Shown: positions 5,761 to 13,447 of the stretch, piece after piece
Layout: each line of letters begins with the position of its first letter
Numbering within the stretch: the first letter of the stretch is position 1
Origin: Subdoligranulum sp.
Lineage (GTDB): Bacteria > Bacillota > Clostridia > Oscillospirales > Ruminococcaceae
NCBI GenBank assembly: GCA_004555405.1
Contig: SFIE01000042.1
Location: 1 to 15,884 of the forward strand
Length of the DNA stretch: 15,884 bases
Direction of reading: 5' to 3'
Translations under genes and position numbers: made by a program
The notes under the pieces: generated by a model
Seen by the model: the letters and a program-made list of their open reading frames with translations, nothing else
Told to the model about the DNA's origin: nothing
Databases searched by the model: none

Positions 5761-6686
5761 TCGCTCTGCTTTTGATGCAAAAGATCCTTGCCATGTTTTT
5801 GATGATGCTCGTGGGCTTTGTGCTGGTGCGCCTGAAAACCTTTCGCCCCGAAGAAAGCCTTGTGCTGAGCCGCATTGTGGTGCTTTTGGTGATGCCGTGC
5901 GTGGCCATTAAAGCGTTTCAGATCGATTACACGGAATCCGTGCGCAACGGCCTTTTGCTGGCGCTGCTGGCCTCGCTGATCGTTTTCGGCATTCTGCTGC
6001 TTTTGATGCCCGTGATGGAAAAAGTGCTGGGCATGAATGTCATTGAGCAAAACTCGATGGTGTTCACCAACTGCACCAACCTGCTGGTGCCGGTGATCAG
6101 CTCGGTGCTGGGCGAGGAATGGGTGGTATACACCTTCACCTTCGGCACCTTGCAAAACCTGCTGATCTGGAGCTACACCTATTCCCGCATGAGCGGGCAA
6201 AAAGGCTTTGCCTTAAAAAAGCTGCTGAACCCCAACATGATCAGCCTGTTGATCGGCGCTTTGCTGTTCTTTTTGGGCATTCGGCTGCCGGGTGTGGTTC
6301 TGGATGCCTGCGGTATGCTGGGAAACACGCTGGGTCCCCTTTGCATGATCGTGGCGGGCATGCTGCTGGGCGGCATGGATCTGGCCGCCTGCCGCCGCAT
6401 GATCACGCCCCGCTTTTGCTTTACCGTGTTTGCGCGGCTGATTTTATGCCCGCTGCTGGCCATTCTGCTGTTTCAGGCACCGTTTCTGGCCCATGCGCTT
6501 CCCAACAGCAAGCAGGTGCTGCTGGTGGTGCTTTTGTGCTGCGCCGCCCCCACAGCCTCGGTGATCACGCAGATGGCGCAGGTGTACGGCGGCGATTCGG
6601 CGTATGCCAACCTTTTGAATGTGGCCACCACCATCTTGTGCATTGTCACGATCCCTCTTTCGGTGGCGCTGTATCTGGCCCTATAA
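5757..6686 (+). CDS. AEC family permease (auxin-efflux-carrier-type transporter)
   Basis: This 309-aa integral membrane protein has about ten hydrophobic segments and the two-half arrangement of the AEC (membrane transport protein, PF03547) family. Helpful marks are the start MQKILAMFLMMLVGFVLVR (about 7-25), the broken-helix region VFTNCTNLLVPVISSVLG (about 98-115) and AAPTASVITQMAQVYGGD near residues 262-279. Bacterial relatives (MleP, MdcF, YfdV) export or exchange organic acids such as malate or malonate; the substrate here cannot be read from sequence. The start has AAAGGAG 7 bases upstream inside the DUF1294 gene. It is the last gene of the operon before the hairpin at 6703. Confidence 0.88.
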   Translation: MIALLLMQKILAMFLMMLVGFVLVRLKTFRPEESLVLSRIVVLLVMPCVAIKAFQIDYTESVRNGLLLALLASLIVFGILLLLMPVMEKVLGMNVIEQNSMVFTNCTNLLVPVISSVLGEEWVVYTFTFGTLQNLLIWSYTYSRMSGQKGFALKKLLNPNMISLLIGALLFFLGIRLPGVVLDACGMLGNTLGPLCMIVAGMLLGGMDLAACRRMITPRFCFTVFARLILCPLLAILLFQAPFLAHALPNSKQVLLVVLLCCAAPTASVITQMAQVYGGDSAYANLLNVATTILCIVTIPLSVALYLAL

Positions 6687-6702
6687 AAACTTCTATCAAC
6701 GC

Positions 6703-6743
6703 GAAGCGGCGCATCCCCAACAAGCAGGGATGCGCCGCTTCTT
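6703..6743. terminator. Hairpin between the two convergent operons
   Basis: GAAGCGGCGCATCCC (6703-6717) pairs perfectly over 15 bp with GGGATGCGCCGCTTC (6727-6741), loop of 9 bases, starting 16 bases after the AEC stop codon. The T tail is short (CTTAT). It separates converging transcripts and may serve both. For the minus strand there is also a 5-bp CCGGC/GCCGG hairpin (6775-6779/6788-6792) followed by a T-rich run on that strand, just after the lipoprotein stop. Nothing else is visible in 6687-6797. Confidence 0.75.
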
Positions 6744-6797
6744 ATATGTCACATAGAGAATGGTAAAGAAAGGCCCGGCCGCACGCAGCCGGCTGCA

Positions 6798-8141
6798 TCA
6801 GTCGGCTCTTTGCACCAGCTGATAACCGGGGGTCTGGTTTTCGTAATCCTCACGGCTGATAAAGGCATACTGCCACAGATAGCTGTTTTCCAGGCTTGGT
6901 TCGCCGCTGTAATCAATGATAAACGGGCTGTACACCTCGGTGCGAAGCGCCGTCAGCAGCTTATCCCCTGCCGCAGCCAAGGTTCCCAGGCTGGTATCCT
7001 CCGAGGTATAGCGGTAGGTATGCAGGGCACAGGGCATGGTTTTGCCGCCGGGCAGGCACAGCCAGCTTTGGGCCTCCTGGCCGCCATAGTCGGTTACGAT
7101 CACATTGTCAAGGCAGTCAAGCTCCAGCATATAGGGGGCATAGCGGAATGGATCCGTGCTGGAAAGCCTCCAGTCTTCCTCGTCATACGGCCGGGCGGTC
7201 AGCTCCTGCAGTTCGCCGTACAGCTGCGGTTCCTGTTCGCCGGGGGCAAGGCGCATGATCTGTGTGCTGCCCGTCTCCTGCGTGTTGAGCCAGTACAGCG
7301 CATCCGAGCCATAGGCGCTGCTGCCCTGTATCTCCTGATCGATCCGGAAAACCGTGCTGCCGTCAGCACTCACCCAGCAATTCGCGATGTCCCCCTGTTT
7401 TGTATAGCAGCACAGTACCAGATAGCCGCCTGTGACGCCTTGGATATAGCCGTAGCTGCTGCCCTCGATGGCCTGTTCGGCGGCTTCTCCGGGGTGCTGC
7501 ACCGGTTCATATTGCCCCGTGACGGGATCGATCCGGATAAAGATCTCTTCATCGGTAAAATAGTTGATCAAATCGGCATAGAAATAGCTGCCGTCATAAT
7601 ACAGGCTTCCCGCCGGCATGGGATAGTCCTGCTTTCCCTGTGTTTCCACAGGCTGCCTGATGCTTTGCGAAAAAATCTGTGTACGGGTTTGCCCGTCCAG
7701 GCTGCAGGCCCAGATGGTCAGGGGGAATTCATCGGTTTCGCGCGCATTGCTGCGCTGGCGCTGGTCATAATCGGCTTGTGCCACATACAGCGTTTCGCCA
7801 TCGGCCAGCAAAAACACATTTTTTCCATCCGGAAACCATGCGGGGCAGCTTTCCGAGTTGTGGCTGCAGGCGGTATCACCGCACAGCGGATGCATAAAAG
7901 CGGTATCGGCCTCGATATAATACAGTATCGTGTTTCTGTTGCTCACCATGTTTTCGGTAAGATACACCCCCGCCGGGGTGGAGGTGATGCTCTTCATCTG
8001 CTGCAGCTCACGGATCGGCTCGGCCGCCGCCACCGTAAAGGGGGATGCCTGCGCCGGTTCACCGACGGATTCCGCAATGGGCCCGGTGCACCCTGCAAGC
8101 AGGCTGAATGCCGCACACAGCAGTGCGAATTTTTCCTTCAT
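6798..8141 (-). CDS. Lipoprotein with C-x4-C-x-H-x4-C motif; split-version second module
   Basis: I do not recognise a named family for this 447-aa protein. The N-terminus MKEKFALLCAAFSLLAGC is a lipoprotein signal peptide with lipobox LAGC and lipidated Cys18, so the mature protein sits on the outer face of the membrane. The body has repeated short strand-like stretches (e.g. SLYYDGSYFYADL, residues 179-191), suggesting a beta-propeller-like fold. Cys87, Cys92, His94 and Cys99 form LCGDTACSHNSESCP, a possible metal or disulfide site. It is homologous to residues ~280-698 of the protein at 9003-11099: both share that motif and the end QYAFISREDYENQTPGYQLV (here 424-443). Its ATG overlaps the previous gene's TGA (ATGA). 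A longer frame to 8510 lies within the upstream gene and is rejected. It is last in the RR-HK operon. Confidence 0.8.
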   Translation of the reverse strand: MKEKFALLCAAFSLLAGCTGPIAESVGEPAQASPFTVAAAEPIRELQQMKSITSTPAGVYLTENMVSNRNTILYYIEADTAFMHPLCGDTACSHNSESCPAWFPDGKNVFLLADGETLYVAQADYDQRQRSNARETDEFPLTIWACSLDGQTRTQIFSQSIRQPVETQGKQDYPMPAGSLYYDGSYFYADLINYFTDEEIFIRIDPVTGQYEPVQHPGEAAEQAIEGSSYGYIQGVTGGYLVLCCYTKQGDIANCWVSADGSTVFRIDQEIQGSSAYGSDALYWLNTQETGSTQIMRLAPGEQEPQLYGELQELTARPYDEEDWRLSSTDPFRYAPYMLELDCLDNVIVTDYGGQEAQSWLCLPGGKTMPCALHTYRYTSEDTSLGTLAAAGDKLLTALRTEVYSPFIIDYSGEPSLENSYLWQYAFISREDYENQTPGYQLVQRAD

Positions 8142-8962
8142 GAATTCACCGCCCTTTCCAGTTCGTCGGGGGTAAAGCTGCACACGCCCATCCAACTGCT
8201 TAAATAAATGCTGTTTTCGTCCGTATTGGCCCGCAGCGTGCAGTATACATACAGCTGGTACTCCTCGCTGTACAAAAAGCAGTAGTCCACATAGTCCGAG
8301 GAATCGGTTTCCATGATGGTTCGCAGCGCGGCCATGGGCTTTGGCTGGGTAAAATCCTCCTGGGGCAGGCCCAGCAGCTGCAGATAATTTTGCATCAACT
8401 GTTCGCAGAGCGTGTGTGACTGCATATTTTCCAGCACCGCGCCGTACTCGGAAAGCGGCAGCGGCTGGCTGATATTCAGCCGAACCAGCTGCCCCGTGGC
8501 GGGCTCCCACGAAGCATACAGATAGGTGCTTTCACTGCCCTGATATACGCCGTACTCCTGGCAGGCGAACCATGTGGAATAGCCGCCGGTTTGCTCCCCC
8601 TGGTACAGGCTTTCGGGCAGCGGCGGCAGCACGGTGCCCCGGGTGACAGCTTCATAGCCCGGCTGCACGGCATCTAAAATTTCGGCCACGGTTTTTCCGG
8701 GATAATCATAGCTGGTCTGGCCGCCGGGCTCTCCGGCCAAAAGAATATGCTGTTTATTCCGGTAAAGGCTCATTGCCAGCGGGTTTTCGCGCATTTTCAG
8801 GCTTTGCTCGGTTTCGGCAAAGGTGCTTTGCTCGGTTTGGCCCAGCAAAGTTTCATCCTGCTGCTTTTGCTGGCGGTATATGGGCAGCACGATCACCGCC
8901 GCCGCAGCCGCCAAAACCGCGGCAGCCAGCAAACCGGACAGTGCTTTTCCGGCTTTTTTCAT
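8138..8962 (-). CDS. Membrane-anchored protein of unknown function; split-version first module
   Basis: This 274-aa protein has one N-terminal membrane segment (about 7-28) without a lipobox, then an outer domain of about 245 aa. I cannot assign a family. It is homologous to the first ~280 residues of the 698-aa protein encoded just upstream: NPLAMSLYRNKQ (60-71) matches NELAMQLYRNRQ, YSEEYQLYVYCTL (231-243) matches YSKKYQLYLFCTL, and MGVCSFTPDEL (258-268) matches LGVCSLNEPEL. Cys241 and Cys261 are kept in both. The start at 8962 has a strong GGGGGGAG ribosome binding site. Translation is coupled to the following lipoprotein through ATGA, implying a 1:1 partnership, which the natural fusion in the neighbour supports. 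Confidence 0.8.
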   Translation of the reverse strand: MKKAGKALSGLLAAAVLAAAAAVIVLPIYRQQKQQDETLLGQTEQSTFAETEQSLKMRENPLAMSLYRNKQHILLAGEPGGQTSYDYPGKTVAEILDAVQPGYEAVTRGTVLPPLPESLYQGEQTGGYSTWFACQEYGVYQGSESTYLYASWEPATGQLVRLNISQPLPLSEYGAVLENMQSHTLCEQLMQNYLQLLGLPQEDFTQPKPMAALRTIMETDSSDYVDYCFLYSEEYQLYVYCTLRANTDENSIYLSSWMGVCSFTPDELERAVNS

Positions 8963-9002
8963 GGGTCTCCCCCCTCTTTTTCAGCCGTTTTCCGGCAAAT
9001 TC

Positions 9003-11099
9003 TTATGTGTTTTCGATCAGGCGGTAGTTGGGCATACCGTTTAAATAATCCTCTTTTGTGATCAGCGCATACTGGGTGGCATACAGCCTTTTATCGTTGA
9101 TCCTTCCGTAGCGGTCCATGCTGAAGCGGCTGGTTTCCTCGCTTCGCAGCGACACCAGAAGCGTATCGCTGCCCACCAGCGCTCTGGTTTGCAGCGGCAT
9201 TACTATGTTGTAGCCATAGAAGCTTGTGTAAAGATCGCTTTGAAGCGTCAGCCTGCTAATCTCGCCCGGCCGCTGCGGGATAAACCAATAGGCGGCCATA
9301 TCCTGCGCTTCGGTCAGATTTTCCCGCACGATCACATTGCCCAGCACATCGCCGGTAAGCGAGCGGTAACCGGCGCTTTCCGCCCCGGCGATCGCCCCCA
9401 TTGGCTCCATCTGCTTCTTTTCAACATTGTAGCGGTACAGCGTATCCGATGGGTCCTGTATGGCATACAGCCCGCTGGGCACGGTGCACCATTCCGAAAA
9501 CACCTTGCCGTTCAGGTAGGTTTTGCTGGTGAGCATCTGGTCCACGCTGCCGTCTGCCTTCAGCACATGGCGGCGGTCATACTCATCCATCACCAGCAAA
9601 TATTCCCCCCATCCGCCCACCAGATGGTAAAACACTGCCCCGTTTTGCTGCTGCATAGCCTGCGCCGGGGCATCGTTTCGCCGCCATTCCCCGGTTTGCA
9701 CATCAATTTCCACCAGTGTGCCGTGCGCACGGGGATAATCGTCTAAAAAAGTGCCGATCAAAAGCCGCTTGCCGTCATACAGTGCGGCGGTGAAATCCGC
9801 ATACAGGCCGCTGTTTTGTATCCTGCCTGCATCCTCGGGCCACAGCTGCTGCACGGACAGCTCCAACAAGGTGCGTGCCTTTTGGCCATCCAGCCCCAGT
9901 TCCTTCAGCTTCAGCACCTCGTGGTTTTCCGTGTATTGCAGCACATACAGCTTACCGCCCTGCACAAACGGAATGCCAACTTCCTCGGGCGGGTAAAACG
10001 CCGGGCAGTTTGGCGAGGCATGGCCGCACTCCGGGTCGCTGCACAAAACCCGCAGCACCGCCGAGGCTTTGTCAGCATACACCATCACGCTGCCGGTATT
10101 GTCCGGCTTTTTGATGATGCCGTAGGCGCCAGCCGAGGTGCCGCACCAGAAATCGGAAAGCAATCTGGCATAAGAGCCGTCATACAATACGCGGTATCCC
10201 TCGGTGGGCTGTTCTTCGCCAAAGGCAAAATCCGTGCTGCCCGCCATGCTCGCCCCGCCGTGCAGCACCTGCTGCAGCTCCGGTTCGTTCAGGCTGCACA
10301 CCCCCAGCGCCAGCACTGAGCGGAAAGGTGCCTCCTCGCCTGCGTTCTCTGCTGTCAGGGTGCAGAACAGATACAGCTGATATTTTTTGCTGTACAGTGC
10401 GCACCAGCTGCTTTCCTGCGGGCGCAGGGTGCGGTAATACTCGGTGAGCTCGGTTTCCTCTACGGGGGCAAAATCCGCCCCCGCAAAGCCAAGATATTTC
10501 AGATACTGCCCGGCAATGCTTTGTGCATCGTTCTGTTTCGGCACACGGGCGCTGCCGGTGCAGGCGGCATCGTCGGCGGTGAAAGTGTAGGTGATATACA
10601 CAAACTTGCCGGTTTCGCCTTCCCGCGCCATGTTCAGCGTTTCCACGCCTTCGCCGTCAGCGCGCCGCACAGCCGAGCGAAACTCGGCCCCCATCCAGTT
10701 GCCGCCTGGAGCCGTTTGGTGTGCCATGCCGTTGTACAGCCAATACCAGCTATCCTGTGCCAAAGCGGGCGCTATGCCCTGCACAGCGGCATCGTAGCAG
10801 GGTTTTAACTCTGCAATGTATTCCTCGCACGATTCCGGCGGGTCGATGCTGTCCTGCCGCTTTTGATTTTTTTCCGAAAAACTCTGCCGGTTTCGATAAA
10901 GCTGCATGGCCAGTTCGTTTTGCTGCATTTCCGCACTGGGGGCGCTGCCCTGCTGGGAAAAATCGGTTTGCTCCACGCCGCCCACAGCTCGTTTGTTTTG
11001 GATGCCTCTTGCGTGGCACAGCGGCAAAACCAATAGGCACATCAGCACCAGCAGCACGGCCAGGGCCGCAGCCGCGAATTTATAGTTGCTTTTTTTCAT
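9003..11099 (-). CDS. Fused two-module envelope protein of unknown function
   Basis: This 698-aa protein has an N-terminal membrane anchor (about 7-28, ending LVLPLC; not a good lipobox) and two outer modules. Module 1 (about 40-280) is homologous to the 274-aa protein at 8138-8962. Module 2 (about 290-698) is homologous to the lipoprotein at 6798-8141. Module 2 keeps Cys353, Cys358, His360 and Cys365 in LCSDPECGHASPNCP and ends with QYALITKEDYLNGMPNYRLI (676-695). So one chain here does what two chains do downstream. The ATG lies 6 bases after the kinase stop codon with AAGGAG inside the end of the kinase gene, so the gene is co-transcribed with the two-component system. It is probably an envelope sensor or effector; the function is unknown. 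Confidence 0.8.
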   Translation of the reverse strand: MKKSNYKFAAAALAVLLVLMCLLVLPLCHARGIQNKRAVGGVEQTDFSQQGSAPSAEMQQNELAMQLYRNRQSFSEKNQKRQDSIDPPESCEEYIAELKPCYDAAVQGIAPALAQDSWYWLYNGMAHQTAPGGNWMGAEFRSAVRRADGEGVETLNMAREGETGKFVYITYTFTADDAACTGSARVPKQNDAQSIAGQYLKYLGFAGADFAPVEETELTEYYRTLRPQESSWCALYSKKYQLYLFCTLTAENAGEEAPFRSVLALGVCSLNEPELQQVLHGGASMAGSTDFAFGEEQPTEGYRVLYDGSYARLLSDFWCGTSAGAYGIIKKPDNTGSVMVYADKASAVLRVLCSDPECGHASPNCPAFYPPEEVGIPFVQGGKLYVLQYTENHEVLKLKELGLDGQKARTLLELSVQQLWPEDAGRIQNSGLYADFTAALYDGKRLLIGTFLDDYPRAHGTLVEIDVQTGEWRRNDAPAQAMQQQNGAVFYHLVGGWGEYLLVMDEYDRRHVLKADGSVDQMLTSKTYLNGKVFSEWCTVPSGLYAIQDPSDTLYRYNVEKKQMEPMGAIAGAESAGYRSLTGDVLGNVIVRENLTEAQDMAAYWFIPQRPGEISRLTLQSDLYTSFYGYNIVMPLQTRALVGSDTLLVSLRSEETSRFSMDRYGRINDKRLYATQYALITKEDYLNGMPNYRLIENT

Positions 11100-11105
11100 G
11101 CGGTA

Positions 11106-12527
11106 TCACTGCTCCTTGTTCGGCGGCTGCGGCAGGCAAAAGCTGCACCGCGTGCCCACGCCGGGCTCGCTTTCAAAGTGCAGTGTACTGCCGTGCAATT
11201 CCGCAATGCGCGCACACAGGGCAAGGCCGATGCCGCTGCCGTTCATGCTGCGGGCACGCGATTTATCCACCATGTAAAAAGGCTCGGTCACCCGATGCAG
11301 CTGCTCGGGTGTCATGCCGCAGCCATTGTCGGTGACGGTGATCTTTACCCCATCCTTTTCGGCTTCTGCGGTCACAGCCACCCAGCCGCCCTGTGCAGGC
11401 AGGCTGCGCAACGCGTTTTGCACAAGATTCTGCATAAGATTTGTTAAAAGTGCCTCATCCCCCAGCACCCGGCCGCCCATAGGGTCGGCCCATTTCACGC
11501 GCGGCGGGTTTGCCAGCGCCCCGGCGGCCTCACGCCAGATGCTTTCCAGCGGCACCGGCAGCATGGGCAGGGTTTGCTCGCGGTTGAGCCGATACAACAG
11601 CAGCAGCTTCTGGCTAAGGGTTTCCAGCCGCCTTGCATCGTGATAAATGGCATCCGCAGCCGATTGCAGCGTGGCGGCATCGGCATCGGCCTCCCGCAGG
11701 ATGTCGGCATAGCCGATGATGCAGGTCATGGGCGTTTTGATCTCGTGGGTGAACGCCGCAATAAAATCATCGCGCTGGGTCACCGAAAGGCTCAGCTGGT
11801 CGATCTGGCTTTGCACCACATCGGCCATATGGTCAAAGCTATGGCTCAGCTGGGCAATTTCGTCGCTGCCGTGAATATTGGTGCGGGCCGAAAGCTCGCC
11901 CCCGGCAATGGCACGGGCCGTTCGATTCAGCCGCGCCAGCGGGCGCGTAAGCACGCTGCCCACGATCACCGCCGCCACCGCGGCCAGCGAAACCACCAGA
12001 AGCTCAATGCGCATAAACCACGCCGCCGAACGGTCACGCCGGGCAAACACATCGCTCACGCGGCGGGCCATCACCAGCTCCACCTCGTAATCTTTATAGG
12101 GCACTGCCGAGCAGCTGAGCAGCCAGTATTCCTGGCCGATCTGCGTGAGCAGCTGCATATCCGCGCCGTTTTCGCGGCACTGGCGGATCAGGGGCATATA
12201 GATGCTTTCGTTCACGCTGAGATCCAGCGAGCTGAAAGCCATCAGCTCGCCCTGATACAACGCCAGCTGCGACTGTGCGCCGTAGCTTTTCAGGCTATCG
12301 GCATATTGAAACAGGCTGCTGCTCACCGCCCCCTGCGAATCGGGGGAATCTTCGTCCAGCATCATCTGGATCAGTGCAGCCTGGCGCGAATGCTCCTGCG
12401 CGGCGGCGGTTTTGGCCTGCCGAATGTTTTCGTCAAAATCCTGCTGCAGAAACAGCACGCACCCCAGCGAAAGCACCGCGGCGATGAGCAGGATCACGGA
12501 AAGCGAAAACTTGAGCGAAAGCTTCAT
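11106..12527 (-). CDS. Sensor histidine kinase (HAMP, HisKA, HATPase_c)
   Basis: This 473-aa membrane kinase has TM1 at about 4-27, an outer sensor domain of about 140 aa (28-170) that I do not recognise, TM2 at about 171-193, a HAMP linker (about 194-246), an H-box with phospho-acceptor His261 in FTHEIKTPM, and a catalytic domain. The latter has N-box NLVQNALRS (367-375), G1 DNGCGM (400-405), F-box FYMVDKS (417-423) and G2 GSGIGLAL (430-437). All motifs for autophosphorylation are intact. Its ATG overlaps the response-regulator stop (ATGA, 12524-12527), and its AAGGAGG lies in the regulator's last codons. The regulator upstream is the likely partner; the three envelope genes downstream are the likely accessory or output genes. 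Confidence 0.95.
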   Translation of the reverse strand: MKLSLKFSLSVILLIAAVLSLGCVLFLQQDFDENIRQAKTAAAQEHSRQAALIQMMLDEDSPDSQGAVSSSLFQYADSLKSYGAQSQLALYQGELMAFSSLDLSVNESIYMPLIRQCRENGADMQLLTQIGQEYWLLSCSAVPYKDYEVELVMARRVSDVFARRDRSAAWFMRIELLVVSLAAVAAVIVGSVLTRPLARLNRTARAIAGGELSARTNIHGSDEIAQLSHSFDHMADVVQSQIDQLSLSVTQRDDFIAAFTHEIKTPMTCIIGYADILREADADAATLQSAADAIYHDARRLETLSQKLLLLYRLNREQTLPMLPVPLESIWREAAGALANPPRVKWADPMGGRVLGDEALLTNLMQNLVQNALRSLPAQGGWVAVTAEAEKDGVKITVTDNGCGMTPEQLHRVTEPFYMVDKSRARSMNGSGIGLALCARIAELHGSTLHFESEPGVGTRCSFCLPQPPNKEQ

Positions 12528-13186
12528 ACTTCCTCCTTTTTCAGCTTATAGCCCACGCCGCGCACGGTTTCGATCTTGTCGGCCCAGCCCAGCTTCTGGC
12601 GCAGGCGCTGTATGTGCAGATCCAGCGTGCGGGTGTCGTTTTCCGGTTCACCGCCCCACACACGCTCGTATAAAACGCTTCGGTAGATGGCCACCCCGCG
12701 GCTGCGCATCAGCTGCACCAGCAGGTCATATTCCCGCGGGGTCAAATGTACGGGCTGGCCGTTTTGGGTCACCTGCACGGCCAAGGGGTCCACCTGCACC
12801 CCAAAAGCCTTCAGGCTTTTGGCCCCGCGCCCGCTGCGCCGCAGCACGCTTTCCACCCGCGCCAGCAGCTCCAGTGGTTCAAAGGGCTTTACAATATAGT
12901 CGTCTGCGCCCAAATGCAGCCCATACACACGGTCTTTCAGGCTGCTTTTGGCCGTGATATAGATCACGGGAATGCTTTTGGGCAAAATATAATCAATAAG
13001 CGTAAATCCGTCAATTTCCGGAAGCATCACATCCAGCAGCACCAGATCGAACATCTGCTTTTCCAAAAGATCGGCTGCCTCGGCGCCGTCCTTTGCCTGC
13101 ACGGTCTCATAGCCCGAGCGGCGCAGCGAAAGTGCGATCAGTCCGCGAATATTGGCTTCGTCCTCCACGATCAGGATCGGTTTCAT
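12524..13186 (-). CDS. OmpR/PhoB-family response regulator
   Basis: This is a 220-aa transcription factor. The receiver domain (about 1-116) has the acidic pair Glu8-Asp9 (VEDE), phospho-acceptor Asp52 (LLDVMLPEIDG), Thr78 and Lys100 (IVKPFEP). The winged-helix DNA-binding domain (about 125-220) has HLTPREYDLL and the C-terminal RGVGYKL. A GTG at 13198 is in frame but lies directly on the AAGGAG sequence, so I chose the ATG at 13186, which has that AAGGAG 11 bases upstream and a GGAG 3 bases upstream. It is the first gene of the operon, about 100 nt downstream of the promoter at 13287-13315. It most likely also controls its own operon; no clear direct-repeat operator was identified. Confidence 0.95.
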   Translation of the reverse strand: MKPILIVEDEANIRGLIALSLRRSGYETVQAKDGAEAADLLEKQMFDLVLLDVMLPEIDGFTLIDYILPKSIPVIYITAKSSLKDRVYGLHLGADDYIVKPFEPLELLARVESVLRRSGRGAKSLKAFGVQVDPLAVQVTQNGQPVHLTPREYDLLVQLMRSRGVAIYRSVLYERVWGGEPENDTRTLDLHIQRLRQKLGWADKIETVRGVGYKLKKEEV

Positions 13187-13286
13187 GATCTCCGTCACTC
13201 CTTTTTGTTCCGGGCCGCAGCGCCCGTGTTTTGAGCGCTGTCTGCAAAAACGACACTGTTATTTTGGGTCCTGCTTTCTTATCACA

Positions 13287-13315
13287 ATTTTATCATAATC
13301 CCCCAATGTTTCCAA
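13287..13315 (-). promoter_or_regulatory. Sigma-A promoter of the response regulator-kinase-envelope operon
   Basis: On the minus strand TTGGAA (13315-13310) is followed by a 17-base spacer and TAAAAT (13292-13287), with an extended TG one base before the -10. Initiation would be near 13280. The leader of about 95 nt holds a 6-bp hairpin CAGCGC/GCGCTG (13218-13223/13235-13240). Confidence 0.75.
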
Positions 13316-13329
13316 ATGGTATCCAAAGT

Positions 13330-13379
13330 AAAAAAATCACGCATTTCAAATGCCTGTTACGGCATGAAATGCGTGATTT
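13330..13379 (-). terminator. Intrinsic terminator of the carboxylate carrier-icd operon
   Basis: AAATCACGCATTTC (13334-13347) pairs perfectly over 14 bp with GAAATGCGTGATTT (13366-13379). An inner ATGCC/GGCAT stem is separated by a 2-base bulge. On the minus strand the stem ends in seven consecutive T (complement of 13330-13336), a strong terminator for the genes to its right. The other side is also T-rich, so it may act in both directions. Nothing else is visible in 13380-13447. Confidence 0.9.
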
Positions 13380-13447
13380 CTTTTATTTACAGCTGCTGCA
13401 GCCTATTTTTTTGGGAGGGCACTGACTGAAGCTTTGCGCCATTGGAG

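Noticed and set aside
6785..6796. 12-bp palindrome GCAGCCGGCTGC as an operator
   Set aside because: It sits at the 3' end of the lipoprotein gene, away from any promoter, and is readily explained by G+C-rich sequence or part of a weak terminator.
6810..8207. Long open frame (465 codons) on the plus strand
   Set aside because: It is antisense to the lipoprotein gene, has no family resemblance and no ribosome binding site. Long shadow frames are expected in G+C-rich coding DNA.
8142..8510. 123-residue N-terminal extension of the lipoprotein frame
   Set aside because: It lies inside the 274-aa gene in another frame. The signal peptide with lipobox at the 8141 start and the ATGA overlap identify the true start.
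13187..13198. GTG start four codons upstream for the response regulator
   Set aside because: The GTG overlaps the AAGGAG sequence itself, leaving no room for initiation; the ATG at 13186 is properly spaced.
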